A stretch of DNA of 64,000 nucleotides from Pseudomonadota bacterium. GTDB lineage: Bacteria; Pseudomonadota; Gammaproteobacteria; Burkholderiales; Rhodocyclaceae. Below the pieces are notes generated by a model. That model had not been told where the DNA came from. It saw only the letters and a list, made by a program, of their open reading frames with translations, and did no database searches. The DNA is taken from contig JAFEDK010000005.1 in assembly GCA_018241665.1 (NCBI GenBank), forward strand, positions 1 to 64,000, given 5' to 3'. The translations under genes and the position numbers were made by a program. Every line of letters begins with the position of its first letter. Positions within the stretch are counted from its first letter, which is position 1. This document shows positions 52,902 to 62,215 of the stretch, piece by piece.

Positions 52902-55894
52902 CGCACCAGCTCCACCACATCGGCGCCGGCGACAGGCTGCGCGGGCCGGGGCTCGGTGTCCGTTTCCAGGGTCGGCAGGATCCGGCCCAGCCCTTCGACG
53001 ATCGGACGCAGCTGGTCTTCGAGGCCCCTCAGCGCGCTCTGCGCCCGTCCGCCGTCACGGCCCCGCGCCGCCATCTCGAGACGTCCGGCGATGCTCGAGA
53101 TCTCCGGCATGCCCAGCAGCCCGGCGCGCCCCTTGAGCGTATGGGCAAAGGCCGCGACCCGCTCCCAGGCGTGGTTTTCCACATCGATGCGCAGGCGCTT
53201 CGGCCCGTCGGCAAACTGTTCGCGGAACTTGGCCAGCAGACGGGGGTAAAGGGTGGGGCTGACCCCGGTATCGTTGATCGCACAGCGTGGGTCGATGCCG
53301 GGAATGCCCGCCAACCCCGGCACCACCTCGCCCCCCGGGGCAGCCGGTGGGGCAGCCGCCCCCCGGCTCGCCGGCCCGTGATGATGCCGCTGCAGCACGC
53401 CGTACAGCTCGCCGGGCTCATAGGGCTTGGCGAGACAGCCGTTCATGCCGGCAGCCAGGCAGCGCGTCAGCACGCTGCGGCCGCTGTGGGCCGACAGCGC
53501 GTAGATCGGCAAGTCGTCGAAAACGGGCTGCCGCCGGATGCAGCGCACCGCTTCATAGCCATCCATCATCGGCATCTGCAAGTCCATGAACACCAGGTCG
53601 TAGCAATCGGGAAGCTGGGCCGCGAGCTGGGCCAGTGCATCGCGACCATCGGCGGCGCTGTCCACCTCCACCCCCCAGCGCCCCATCAGGGCCACCGCCA
53701 CGTCGCGGCTGGTGGCGTTGTCCTCCACCAGCAGCACGCGCATCCCGTCCAGCGCACCGGCCAGCGGACTCGTCTCCCCGGGCGCCGCATCACCGCGGCC
53801 GAAGATGGTGTCGCCGAGGCGCTGCAAGGCGGCGGGCAGCAACGGCTTGTCGCCGAAATGCAGGCCGGTGGCAAAGATCTCGTGCACATGCACATCCAGC
53901 GCACGGGGCATGGACATCAGCACCACATGTGGGGGCGCCAGTTCGGGACGGGCACGCAGACACTCCAGCAAGGCCGCGCCGTCCCGGTCAGGGAGGGTCC
54001 AGTCGAGGAACAGCAGGTCATAGGGCGCGCTGTCCCGCCGGGCGGCCTGCAGGGCTTCGAGCACCTCGGCAGCGCTGGCCGCGGCATCCACCTCGTCGCA
54101 GCCCTGCTGGTTGAGCAGGTCGATCAGGGACAGCCGTGCCTCCGGGTAATCGTCGGCCACCAGCACCCGCAAACCGTGCCACGGCAGCGGCGCCACCGGC
54201 CTCGCCTCGTGCCCATCGCCGAGGACCAGCGGCAGCCGCGCCTGGAAGACGCTGCCGCGCCGGGGTTCGCTGCTGACCTTCACCTCCCCGCCCATGGCCT
54301 CCACCAACCGGCGCACGATGGCCAGGCCCAGCCCGGTGCCGCCGTAGCGGCGCGTGGTGGCGCCGTCGGCCTGGACGAAGTCCTCGAAGATGCTGTCGAT
54401 CTGCGCGGCCCGCATGCCGATGCCGGTGTCCTCGACGCTGAAACTGACCGGCAGCACCCCGGCCGCCGCCGGCGCCGCCCCGAGGCGCAGGGCGACATGC
54501 CCGGCAGGGGTGAACTTGACGGCATTGGAGAGCAGATTGCCGAGCACCTGACCGATACGCAGCGGGTCGCCGAGCACTGGCGCCTCAAGCGCCTGCAGAC
54601 CACCCGGACCGGCCTCGAAGATCAGCTCGATCCCCTTCTCGCGGGCAGCGCCCTCCACCAGCTGGAGCGCAGTGGCGAGGACCTGATCGAGGCGGAACGG
54701 AATGTCCTCCAGCTCCAGGCGGCCGGCTTCGATCTTGGAGAAGTCGAGGATGTCGTTGAGCGTGTCGAGCAGCGAGCGGCCGGCAGCGCGGATCTTCTCC
54801 GCATATTCGCGCTGGCGCGGCAGCAGGCGACTGTGCAGGATCAGCTCGGCCATGCCGATCACCGCGTTGAGGGGGGTGCGGATCTCGTGGCTCATGTTGG
54901 CAAGGAACATCGACTTGGCCTGCGTGGCCTGCTCCGCCCGCGCCCGCGCCTGCTGCAGTTCGCGGCTGATCGCCTCACGCTCGCGGATGTCGGTCTCGAT
55001 GGCCCGCGCCATCGAATTGAGGGTCGTGCTCAGGGCCTGCACTTCCTCCACCCCATCTCCGCAGCCCAAGCGCACGTCGTACTGGCCCCGGGCCAGCTGG
55101 CCGGTCACCGCGCACATGTCGGCCAGCGGCTGCAGGACCTTCCGGTGAGTGGTGCGGAAGGCCAGCAACACCAGCAGCGCCGTCATGCCCATGCTCACCG
55201 CCGAGGCGATGATCCACGCCCCCAGCCGGGTACGGGCCTCGCTGACCTCGGCCCCGGTACGCTGGTCGACACGCTGCATCAGCTCGGCCACCGCCGTGGT
55301 CACGCGCAACCGCTGCCGGTCGTAGTCGCGGCCGAAGACCAGCTTCATCGCCACGTCGGGGCGCGTCTCCCCTTCCGAGACGATCGTGCGGGTCTGCGGG
55401 TCATACAGCCCCTGGGTGGCAGCGAAGGCCACCTGCTCGATGGCCTTCAGGCCATCGGTTTCGGTGAGCACCTTCTCGAGCGTCGCCAGCTCCGGCCCCT
55501 GAAAACCCAGGGCAACCATCCGGGAGCGCATCGACACGCGGGGGCCCGCCCCGCCGGGCACGAACTGCACCTGCCCGGCAATCACCCGGTCCCAGTAGGT
55601 CATCCCTTCGGTATCGGCGACAGCCGGCGCCTCACCCTCCCGGATGGCCAGGATCGCGTAGTAGTACGTGAGAAAGCGGGTCTCGCCGGTCGCCGAGTAG
55701 GCCCGCACGAGACGCGACAGGGTATCGGTCTCGCGGCGCAGTTCCTCAACCAGCCGCAGCGCCTCGACGCGATGATCCTGGACGGCCTGGGCCCGGTCGA
55801 AGGCGTGCAGCACCAGCATCGAGATCGAGCCATTGATGCCGACGATCAATAGCAGCGCCATCGAGAACAGGAGGGAGAGCTTGCTGAGCTTCAT
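52898..55894 (-). CDS. Hybrid sensor histidine kinase with two receivers and an Hpt domain
   Basis: It encodes 998 residues. TM1 about 8-28, a periplasmic helical sensor of about 195 residues, TM2 about 225-246, HAMP about 247-300, coiled coil, HisKA with phospho-His336 (NMSHEIRTPLNAVIGMAEL), HATPase with NAVKFT, DTGIGM and GTGLGLAIV, receiver 1 (Asp631 in LFLDWTLPDRDG), receiver 2 (Asp771 in VFMDLQMPMMDG) and a C-terminal Hpt with His918 (FAHTLKGRAG). It is a BarA/TodS-like phosphorelay ending in Hpt, so a separate response regulator must exist elsewhere. The start at 55894 gives a proper N-terminal helix. It is first in the operon. Confidence 0.9.
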   Translation of the reverse strand: MKLSKLSLLFSMALLLIVGINGSISMLVLHAFDRAQAVQDHRVEALRLVEELRRETDTLSRLVRAYSATGETRFLTYYYAILAIREGEAPAVADTEGMTYWDRVIAGQVQFVPGGAGPRVSMRSRMVALGFQGPELATLEKVLTETDGLKAIEQVAFAATQGLYDPQTRTIVSEGETRPDVAMKLVFGRDYDRQRLRVTTAVAELMQRVDQRTGAEVSEARTRLGAWIIASAVSMGMTALLVLLAFRTTHRKVLQPLADMCAVTGQLARGQYDVRLGCGDGVEEVQALSTTLNSMARAIETDIREREAISRELQQARARAEQATQAKSMFLANMSHEIRTPLNAVIGMAELILHSRLLPRQREYAEKIRAAGRSLLDTLNDILDFSKIEAGRLELEDIPFRLDQVLATALQLVEGAAREKGIELIFEAGPGGLQALEAPVLGDPLRIGQVLGNLLSNAVKFTPAGHVALRLGAAPAAAGVLPVSFSVEDTGIGMRAAQIDSIFEDFVQADGATTRRYGGTGLGLAIVRRLVEAMGGEVKVSSEPRRGSVFQARLPLVLGDGHEARPVAPLPWHGLRVLVADDYPEARLSLIDLLNQQGCDEVDAAASAAEVLEALQAARRDSAPYDLLFLDWTLPDRDGAALLECLRARPELAPPHVVLMSMPRALDVHVHEIFATGLHFGDKPLLPAALQRLGDTIFGRGDAAPGETSPLAGALDGMRVLLVEDNATSRDVAVALMGRWGVEVDSAADGRDALAQLAAQLPDCYDLVFMDLQMPMMDGYEAVRCIRRQPVFDDLPIYALSAHSGRSVLTRCLAAGMNGCLAKPYEPGELYGVLQRHHHGPASRGAAAPPAAPGGEVVPGLAGIPGIDPRCAINDTGVSPTLYPRLLAKFREQFADGPKRLRIDVENHAWERVAAFAHTLKGRAGLLGMPEISSIAGRLEMAARGRDGGRAQSALRGLEDQLRPIVEGLGRILPTLETDTEPRPAQPVAGADVVELVR

Positions 55895-55923
55895 GCAGGG
55901 GCGTAAGCGGATAACGCCCCGGA

Positions 55924-56574
55924 TTATGCCGTACGCAAGCTCCGGCGGGGTTGTGCGGCGTCGCTGAGCAGATCGAGCACGCAATAGAAGGCGCCGGCCG
56001 CCAGCGGCGGATTACCCACCGGCCAGCCCAGGCCCGGCGCCAGGGGCCGCCAGCTCCAGCAGCCCAGCCAGGTTCCCCACAACTCCATCAGCAGGGACAG
56101 CAGGAACATCGTCACGTACAGGCGCGGCGCCGGTCCGCGCCACACGCACAGCAGGAACAGCAGCAGCAGGGGCGGCCCCAGCCAGTCGAGACCAGCCAGC
56201 GCCAGCGCAGATACCGCCACAACCGCCAGCCGCGGCGCCCAGCTCAGCAGCCAGGCGGGCAGACGCTCAGCCAGCTGGAGCCCCAGCCAGTACAGCAGTA
56301 CATGGCCGGGTGGTACGAACAACGGGAGATTGCCGAGGCGGTAGTCGTACAAGCCCCACGCCAGGGACAGCACGACCTCCCCGGTGGTGGCGATCAACAG
56401 GCAGGCCAGCAGGCGGGGACGCAGTTCCCGCTCCCGCCACAGCAGCCAGCCGACCAGCCCCCACACCCACAGGCTGACCAGCGGCTGGCCCCAGGGGCCG
56501 GCACGGCTGTCGGCCAGCAGGCCACCGGCAATCGTGGCAACGATCAGCAAGGCCAGGCGCGAGGCGGACGACAT
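55924..56574 (-). CDS. Polytopic membrane protein, function unknown
   Basis: It encodes 216 residues, mostly hydrophobic with about seven helices (LALLIVATIAGGLLA, LVSLWVWGLVGWLL, LLACLLIATTGEVVLSLAWG and so on). LSLAWGLYDYRLGNLPLFVPPGH is a distinctive conserved-looking loop, and MELWGTWLGCWSW lies between late helices. I do not recognise the family. It lies between ybiT and the kinase gene on the same strand (gaps 34 and 29 bases), so it could be part of either transcript. Confidence 0.7.
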   Translation of the reverse strand: MSSASRLALLIVATIAGGLLADSRAGPWGQPLVSLWVWGLVGWLLWRERELRPRLLACLLIATTGEVVLSLAWGLYDYRLGNLPLFVPPGHVLLYWLGLQLAERLPAWLLSWAPRLAVVAVSALALAGLDWLGPPLLLLFLLCVWRGPAPRLYVTMFLLSLLMELWGTWLGCWSWRPLAPGLGWPVGNPPLAAGAFYCVLDLLSDAAQPRRSLRTA

Positions 56575-56608
56575 TCCGGAAACCCCGTGCCTGACCGGTG
56601 GCACCGGC

Positions 56609-58240
56609 TTACTCGATGCCCTGGCTGGCCAGATATTCCTCGTAGGTGCCGCGGTAGTCGATGATCTCGCCCGGCCCGCGGATCTCGAGGATGCGGGTGG
56701 CGATGGAGGACACGAAGGCCCGGTCGTGGGACACGAAGAACAGCGTACCGCCGAAATCCGCGATACCCGAGTTGAGGGACTCGATGGACTCCATGTCCAT
56801 GTGGTTGGTCGGCTCGTCGAGGAGCAGCACGTTCTTGCGCTGGAGCATCAGCTTGCCGAACAGCATGCGGCCCTGCTCACCACCGGAAATCACCTTGACC
56901 GACTTCTTCACGTCGTCGCCCTTGAACAGCAGGCGACCCAGCGTGCCGCGGATCAGGGTTTCGGCATCGTCACCCTCGTAGCCGCCCTCGCGCACGTAGC
57001 CGCTGATCCAGTCGGTGAGGTTCTCGCCGCTGGCGAAGTCCTCGGCGTGGTCCTGGGCGTAGTAGCCGAGCTTGGCCTTCTCGGCCCACTTGATGGTGCC
57101 GAACTGGGGCGTCAGGCCGTGCAGCTCGGCGCCGACCAGCAGCTTCAACAGCGTCGTCTTGCCGATGCCGTTCTCGCCGATGATCGCGATGCGGTCGTTG
57201 GCGTCGGCGGTGAAGGTGAAGTTCTTGATGATCGGGTTGGCCGGATCGTAGCCGAAGGTGAGGTTCTCGATCTCGACGGCCTGGCGGTGCAGCTTCTCCT
57301 TCTCGTCGTAGTCGAAGCGGATCCACGGGTACTGGCGGCTGGACGGCTTGAATTCGTCGATCTTGATCTTCTCGATCTGCTTGGCGCGGCTGGTCGCCTG
57401 GCGGGCCTTGGACTTGTTGGCCGAGAAACGGCGCACGAACTCCTGCAGTTCCTGGACCTTCTCCTTGGCCTTCTGGTTGGCCGCCGACTGGCGCTCGCGG
57501 GCCTGGGTGGAGGCCTCGATGTAGTCGTCCCAGGTGCCCGGCCAGACCTGGATGCGACCGTAGTCGAGGTCGGCCATGTGGGTGCACACCTGGTTCAGGA
57601 AGTGCCGGTCGTGGGAGATGATGATCATCGTGGAGTTGCGCTCGTTGAGCACGTTCTCCAGCCAGCGGATGGTGTTGATGTCGAGGTTGTTGGTCGGTTC
57701 GTCGAGCAGCAGGATGTCCGGGTTGGCGAACAGGGCCTGGGCCAGCAGCACCCGCAGCTTCCAGCCGGGGGCGACTTCGCGCATCGGGCCGTTGTGCTGC
57801 TCGGTGGGAATGCCAACGCCATGCAGCAGCTCGCCGGCACGAGCCTCGGCGGTGTAGCCGTCGTACTCGGCGAAGTGGCCTTCCAGCTCGGCCGCCTTCA
57901 TGTAGTCCTCTTCGGTGGCTTCCGGATTGGCGTAGATGGCGTCCTTCTCCTGCATGCAAGCCCACATCTCGGCATGGCCCATCATCACCACGTCGATCAC
58001 CCGCACGTCTTCATAGGCGAACTGGTCCTGCTTCAGGAAGGCCATGCGCTCGCCGCTGTCGATGGCGACGTTGCCGGCGGAGGGCTCGAGCACCCCGGCC
58101 AGGATCTTCATGAAGGTGGACTTGCCGGCGCCGTTGGCACCGATCAGGCCGTAGCGGTTGCCGTCACCGAACTTGACGGAGACGTTCTCGAACAGGGGCT
58201 TGGCCCCGAACTGCATGGTGATGTTGTTGGCGATGAGCAC
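56609..58240 (-). CDS. ybiT: ABC-F ATPase YbiT
   Basis: It encodes 543 residues; E. coli YbiT has 530. Two ABC cassettes: Walker [10 protein letters not shown] and GENGIGKTT, signature [11 protein letters not shown] in the second, Walker [12 protein letters not shown] and [13 protein letters not shown]. The linker [20 protein letters not shown] lies between. It is an ABC-F translation factor without membrane domains that acts on the ribosomal E-site; its physiological role is still little known. The start is GTG at 58240 (family N-terminus [11 protein letters not shown]). It is the second ABC-F protein in the window. Confidence 0.92.
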   Translation of the reverse strand: MLIANNITMQFGAKPLFENVSVKFGDGNRYGLIGANGAGKSTFMKILAGVLEPSAGNVAIDSGERMAFLKQDQFAYEDVRVIDVVMMGHAEMWACMQEKDAIYANPEATEEDYMKAAELEGHFAEYDGYTAEARAGELLHGVGIPTEQHNGPMREVAPGWKLRVLLAQALFANPDILLLDEPTNNLDINTIRWLENVLNERNSTMIIISHDRHFLNQVCTHMADLDYGRIQVWPGTWDDYIEASTQARERQSAANQKAKEKVQELQEFVRRFSANKSKARQATSRAKQIEKIKIDEFKPSSRQYPWIRFDYDEKEKLHRQAVEIENLTFGYDPANPIIKNFTFTADANDRIAIIGENGIGKTTLLKLLVGAELHGLTPQFGTIKWAEKAKLGYYAQDHAEDFASGENLTDWISGYVREGGYEGDDAETLIRGTLGRLLFKGDDVKKSVKVISGGEQGRMLFGKLMLQRKNVLLLDEPTNHMDMESIESLNSGIADFGGTLFFVSHDRAFVSSIATRILEIRGPGEIIDYRGTYEEYLASQGIE

Positions 58241-58377
58241 GGCAGGTATTCCTTGAGTCCGCCGCAGGAGCGGCGCGACAGCAAAACGGAAAAGGAAAAC
58301 GCCGGCCAGCGGCCGGCGAAGCTGTTGCAAATTTTACCGACGTTTCAAGCACCTGGGCAAATATCTCGCCCCGGTGC

Positions 58378-58800
58378 TCACACCAGCGAGGGGCCGGCGA
58401 CGATCGCCGCCGCCTCCTGCTCGGAAATGCGCACCGAGGCAGTGGCAATCACATGCACGGTCAGCCAGTCATGCAGGCGCAGGGCACCGTCCTCTTCAAA
58501 GGACGTGAAACGGCAGCCAAGCTGCCCGCCCTCCGGGGCGGCGAGGAAGTTCACCGTCGTCGCCTCGCCGCGGATCTGGTCTGGGATGCCATCCAGGTGC
58601 AGCACGAAGGCGAAACTGCGCGGTTCAGCCGGCGGTGCGCTGGCCGGCACCCCGAAGCCTTCGAGGGACAGATCGTTCAGCGGCAAGCGGTGCCCGTCGA
58701 TCGAAACCCAGAAACAGGTGCTGCCCCAGCGCCGCGCCACGAAACGCTGGCGCTTGCGGCGCTCCGCATGGTGAGCCACATCCACTCCGTTTTCCGCCAT
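58378..58800 (-). CDS. PilZ-domain protein
   Basis: It encodes 140 residues. The c-di-GMP-binding motifs are recognisable: the basic N-terminal RRKRQRF (RxxxR type) and LNDLSLEGFG (D/NxSxxG type) about 25 residues later. Downstream strands complete the barrel (EDGALRLHDWL at the end). A stand-alone c-di-GMP receptor acting on motility, adhesion or EPS is likely. I chose the ATG at 58800; another at 58866 would add 22 residues. It is divergent from the Mn2+ riboswitch. Confidence 0.8.
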   Translation of the reverse strand: MAENGVDVAHHAERRKRQRFVARRWGSTCFWVSIDGHRLPLNDLSLEGFGVPASAPPAEPRSFAFVLHLDGIPDQIRGEATTVNFLAAPEGGQLGCRFTSFEEDGALRLHDWLTVHVIATASVRISEQEAAAIVAGPSLV

Positions 58801-58949
58801 CGCTGCGACCTTTCCGCTCCAGTCATATATCCGGGTGCCAATTCTATCCCCATCCCATAGTTTCATCCCATTGCCGTTTGAAGGCGGAATATCCGCGGCG
58901 GCATACGATCAGGGCGGATGGACAGGCGCTGCCGCCTCGCGTAGCATCG

Positions 58950-59060
58950 CGGCCGTCATTGGGGAGTAGCCTCCTTTCTCTCGAAAGGGCCTGCGTCAAC
59001 ATACTTGGCTTCGCGGCCATGGCGCAGGCGGTCCCGAACTTGGCAAGACCTTTGACCACC
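58950..59060 (+). promoter_or_regulatory. yybP-ykoY manganese riboswitch
   Basis: The conserved core strings are present in order: GGGGAGTAGCC (58961), GCGTCAACATACTTGG (58993-59008) and GGCAAGACCTTTGACC (59042-59057), with intervening stems. These form the two stacked helices that bind two Mg2+/Mn2+ ions in the yybP-ykoY family. It lies directly upstream of a TMEM165/GDT1-type exporter gene, a class commonly under this riboswitch, so Mn2+ should switch the gene on. Confidence 0.92.
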
Positions 59061-59093
59061 CGCCTCCGGATTTGGCCGGAGAGGCGCGTGGTC
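59054..59093 (+). promoter_or_regulatory. Expression-platform hairpin of the manganese riboswitch
   Basis: GACCAC/GTGGTC and CGCC/GGCG plus TCCGG/CCGGA form a long stem with one bulge. Its 5' edge overlaps the aptamer's GACC, so aptamer and hairpin should be mutually exclusive. It has no U-run; control may be by Rho or by altering ribosome access to AAGGG at 59112-59116. Confidence 0.6.
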
Positions 59094-59123
59094 ATTCGTC
59101 TGTATCCGGCCAAGGGATTTCAC

Positions 59124-59699
59124 ATGGAAGCTTTCCTCGTCTCCACGGGCATCGTCGCCCTCGCCGAAATCGGCGACAAGACCCAGCTGCTGGCCTTCAT
59201 CCTGGCCGCCAAATTCCGCAAGCCGGTGCCGATCATCATCGGCATCCTCATCGCCACGCTGGTCAATCACGGCTTCGCCGGTGCCGTCGGCACCTGGGTC
59301 ACGACCCTGCTCGGCCCGACCACGTTGCGCTGGGTGCTCGGCGTGTCCTTCATCGCGATGGCGATCTGGACCCTGATCCCCGACAAGTTCGACGAGGACG
59401 ACGCCAAGCTGGCCCACTTCGGTGTCTTCGGCACCACGCTGGTGGCCTTCTTCCTCGCCGAGATGGGCGACAAGACCCAGGTGGCAACCATCGCGCTGGC
59501 CGCCCAGTACCAGAACCTGGCCGTCGTCGTGGCCGGCACCACCCTCGGCATGATGATCGCCAACGTGCCCGCCGTGCTGCTCGGCGACCGCATCGCGCAC
59601 GCGATCCCGGTGCGTCTGGTGCATGGCATCGCCGCCGCGATCTTCGCCGTGCTCGGCGTCGCCACACTGCTGGGCGCCGGCGAGAGCCTGGGTTTCTGA
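59124..59699 (+). CDS. TMEM165/GDT1 family (UPF0016) divalent cation exporter, probably Mn2+
   Basis: It encodes 191 residues with six membrane helices in two homologous halves, each with the family motif: ALAEIGDKTQLLAF (about 12-25) and FLAEMGDKTQVATI (about 112-125). The Glu and Asp of the ExGDK(T/S) motifs form the cation path. Bacterial members such as MneA of Vibrio export Mn2+. Placement behind a Mn2+ riboswitch strongly supports that here. The ATG at 59124 follows AAGGG. Confidence 0.92.
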   Translation: MEAFLVSTGIVALAEIGDKTQLLAFILAAKFRKPVPIIIGILIATLVNHGFAGAVGTWVTTLLGPTTLRWVLGVSFIAMAIWTLIPDKFDEDDAKLAHFGVFGTTLVAFFLAEMGDKTQVATIALAAQYQNLAVVVAGTTLGMMIANVPAVLLGDRIAHAIPVRLVHGIAAAIFAVLGVATLLGAGESLGF

Positions 59700-59780
59700 A
59701 GCCGGCAGCCGGCGTAACACGGCGCCCCTATCCTTCGCCCCCGGCGGGCAACAGCCCGCCGGCCCTTCGGAGACGACCGC

Positions 59781-60503
59781 ATGACCTTGCAAGCGATCGA
59801 GAACATCAACCTCGTATCCCTCCTCGACACCCTTCTGAGCCTGGTGACGGCCTTCGTGCTCGGCGGCCTGATCGGCTACGAGCGCCAGTACCGCCAGCGT
59901 ACCGCCGGGCTGCGCACCAACGTGCTGGTGGCGGTGGGGGCCGCGATCTTCGTGGACATGGCCAACCACCTGGGCGGCCATGAGGGCGCCGAGCACGTGG
60001 TGGCCTATGTGGTATCGGGCATCGGCTTTCTCGGCGCCGGCGTGATCATGCGCGAGGAAGGCAACGTGCGCGGCCTCAACACCGCCGCCACGCTATGGGG
60101 CTCGGCGGCGGTCGGCGCCTGCGCCGGCGCCGACCTGCTGCCCGAAGCCGTCCTCGGTGCATTGTTCGTGCTGGCCGCCAACACGCTGCTGCGGCCGGTG
60201 GTGGACCGCATCAACCGCGAGCCGATCGACACCCTGGCGGTGGAAGTCACCAACACTGTGTATGTGATCGCCCCGCGCGAACGCCAGAAGGAAGCCCTGC
60301 ACCTGCTCGAAGCCGCGCTGGAGGCCGCCGACCACACGGCCCGCGATCTCGTCGTGCATGCCTTCGGCGACGACGCGGTGGAGATCGAGGCGGTGCTGAT
60401 GGCCACCGCAGTGGACGGCGACGAACTGGACCGGCTGACCCGCAAGCTCGCCGAGCAGCCCGGCATCAGCCAGGCCTTCTGGAGCCCCAGCACGACAGAA
60501 TAG
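59781..60503 (+). CDS. MgtC/SapB-family membrane protein
   Basis: It encodes 240 residues. An N-terminal hydrophobic domain with five helices contains the family strings [32 protein letters not shown] and [20 protein letters not shown]-terminal cytosolic ACT-like domain follows ([20 protein letters not shown]). MgtC proteins influence Mg2+ homeostasis, membrane potential and ATP synthase. It lies 81 bases after the Mn2+ exporter on the same strand, so it could be under the same riboswitch. Confidence 0.88.
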   Translation: MTLQAIENINLVSLLDTLLSLVTAFVLGGLIGYERQYRQRTAGLRTNVLVAVGAAIFVDMANHLGGHEGAEHVVAYVVSGIGFLGAGVIMREEGNVRGLNTAATLWGSAAVGACAGADLLPEAVLGALFVLAANTLLRPVVDRINREPIDTLAVEVTNTVYVIAPRERQKEALHLLEAALEAADHTARDLVVHAFGDDAVEIEAVLMATAVDGDELDRLTRKLAEQPGISQAFWSPSTTE

Positions 60504-60524
60504 GCAGCACGCCCATCGCGGGCC

Positions 60525-61100
60525 CTACTCCCGCTCCCGCCGACGCTGCATCTCGTCGAGCATCGCCGAGAACTGCTCGGCGGTCTCGTGGCGGACCAGC
60601 GCCGGGCCGATCATCGGCGGGAACCAGAAACCCGGCAGGGCTTCGGCGTGGTAGCTCAGGCGCGTGCCGCTACCCTCCGGCTCCAGACGCATCAGGCTCT
60701 CCATGCGCTGGATGTTGCCGCCCAGGCCATGGGCGCGGATCTCGCTATAGGGCGCCAGCCGGATTTCCCGCAGGGACTCGAAGTTCGCCGAGAACAGCCC
60801 GTAGCGCGCCACGCCCTGCTGCAGCACCTTCAGCACGCCATCGCCGCGCTCGAGGACGCGGCTGCTCTTCAGGTTGGGCACGAAGGACGCCATGTGCTCG
60901 AAGTCGGTCAGCACCGCCCAGGCCTGGGCCGGCCGCAGCGGCGTGTGCATCACCACATCCACGACAAAGCCGCCATCCGCACGCTCTACGTGCACATCCC
61001 GATCGGACAGCTGCGCCCCCATGGCCACGCCAGCCGCTGGCAAGGCCAGCAATACCGTGGCAAGCACGACAGCAAGAGAGCGAACGGCAATCGACGGCAT
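60525..61100 (-). CDS. Exported SRPBCC (START-like) domain protein
   Basis: It encodes 191 residues. A signal peptide (about 1-29, ending VAMGAQ) is followed by an SRPBCC/polyketide-cyclase-like domain: VVDVVMHTPLRPAQAWAVLT, DFEHMASFVPNLKSSRVLER and the long C-terminal helix VRHETAEQFSAMLDEMQRRR. The fold has a deep hydrophobic ligand pocket; ligand unknown, periplasmic by prediction. The start at 61100 yields the signal peptide; the longer frame to 61181 does not. Confidence 0.78.
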   Translation of the reverse strand: MPSIAVRSLAVVLATVLLALPAAGVAMGAQLSDRDVHVERADGGFVVDVVMHTPLRPAQAWAVLTDFEHMASFVPNLKSSRVLERGDGVLKVLQQGVARYGLFSANFESLREIRLAPYSEIRAHGLGGNIQRMESLMRLEPEGSGTRLSYHAEALPGFWFPPMIGPALVRHETAEQFSAMLDEMQRRRERE

Positions 61101-61187
61101 GGCCCGATCAGTTTGGAACGACGGCAGCCAGTCTGCCACGCCAAGCTGTCTGCCGGCTTGCTGAACGCATACGCATTTCAACTCCCA

Positions 61188-62114
61188 TCAACCCCCGCGC
61201 CCGTAACGCTCCCACGGCGGCTCAGGGCTCAGCCAGGCCTGGAACTCGTCCAGAAATGCCCGCACTGCCGGCAGCCGCCCGCGCCCCGGCAGGTAACAGG
61301 CATACAGGTTGCGGCCAAAATCCACCTGCGGCTCGTAAACATCGAGCAGGGTTTCCAGCTCGCCCCGGGCCAGCGCATCGCCGCACAGATAGGTCGGCAG
61401 GATCGCAATGCCTTGACCAGCGCGCACCGCATCCAGCGTACTGCCGATGTCGTTGAAGCGCAGGCGGCTGTGGATCGGCACTTCGATTTCGTCACCCTGC
61501 CCATCCCGCAGTCGCCACACGCCACCGTCGCTGAGCAGGTGGCTGAAGCACTGGTGCGCCGTCAGATCAGCCGGCAACTGCGGCCGGCCATGGGCCGCCA
61601 GGTAGGCCGGCGACGCGCAGATCACCCGCCGCAACACCAGCAGCAGGCGCGACACCGCATCCTCCGGCGGCGAGCGGGTCATGCGTAGCGCCAGGTCGAG
61701 GCGCGCCTCGGCAAGGTCCTCCCGCTCGTCGCTGAGGATCAGCTCGCACTCCAGTTCCGGATAACGCGCCAGCAGCCGCGGCACGAAGGGCGCCACGCAC
61801 TGCCGCCCGAACACCGCCGACGCACCGACCCGCAACACGCCGCGCGGCACCTCGTCCACGTTGCGCACCGCCAGCTCGGCGCCATCCACCGCGTCGAGGG
61901 CCTGCAGCGCGTGGCGGTAGAAGATCTCGCCGGAGGGCGTCAACACCAGCTTGCGGGTGGAGCGCTCGAACAGGCGTACGCCGAAGGCCTGCTCCAGTTC
62001 GCCGACCTGCTTGCTGACCTGGGCCCGCGTGCAGTCGAGGCGACGTGCGGCGGCGGCCATGCTGCCTTCCTCGACGACGCGGACGAAACTCTCCCAACTG
62101 GCCAGCCAGCGCAT
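61188..62114 (-). CDS. LysR-family transcriptional regulator
   Basis: It encodes 308 residues. N-terminal winged HTH (RVVEEGSMAAAARRLDCTRA then QVSKQVGELEQAFGVRLFER) and a C-terminal periplasmic-binding-type effector domain (VLRVGASAVFGRQCVAPFVP). CrgA/PtrR-like subgroup by pattern. It is divergently transcribed from an MFS gene 101 bp away and probably controls it and itself. A dyad GTCAA-N7-TTGAC lies right next to its start codon. Confidence 0.9.
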   Translation of the reverse strand: MRWLASWESFVRVVEEGSMAAAARRLDCTRAQVSKQVGELEQAFGVRLFERSTRKLVLTPSGEIFYRHALQALDAVDGAELAVRNVDEVPRGVLRVGASAVFGRQCVAPFVPRLLARYPELECELILSDEREDLAEARLDLALRMTRSPPEDAVSRLLLVLRRVICASPAYLAAHGRPQLPADLTAHQCFSHLLSDGGVWRLRDGQGDEIEVPIHSRLRFNDIGSTLDAVRAGQGIAILPTYLCGDALARGELETLLDVYEPQVDFGRNLYACYLPGRGRLPAVRAFLDEFQAWLSPEPPWERYGRGG

Positions 62115-62116
62115 TT

Positions 62117-62133
62117 GTCAATGATTCGTTGAC
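62117..62133. promoter_or_regulatory. Dyad in the lysR-MFS intergenic region
   Basis: GTCAA-TGATTCG-TTGAC, three bases upstream of the LysR start codon. Dyads of this style are LysR-type targets; binding here would repress the regulator itself. Confidence 0.45.
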
Positions 62134-62215
62134 GTAATGCAGCGGATTATCGTCTTTTTAAGAGCGTATGCAAAACCTATAGTCGATCCATCTCCCGCTC
62201 ATCCGGATCGCCATC

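Noticed and set aside
53141-55852. Very long open frame (about 900 codons) on the plus strand
   Set aside because: It lies entirely antisense to the hybrid kinase gene, has His/Gln/Arg-rich composition typical of GC-rich shadow frames, and shows no domain. The same applies to the roughly 640-codon minus-strand frame opposite yheS (8642-10561) and the plus-strand frame opposite amtB (13626-15296).
58356-58374. Third copy of the GGGCAAATTGCCC motif
   Set aside because: GGGCAAATATCTCGCCCC shares only the outer bases, has a wider centre and no second box 23 bp away.
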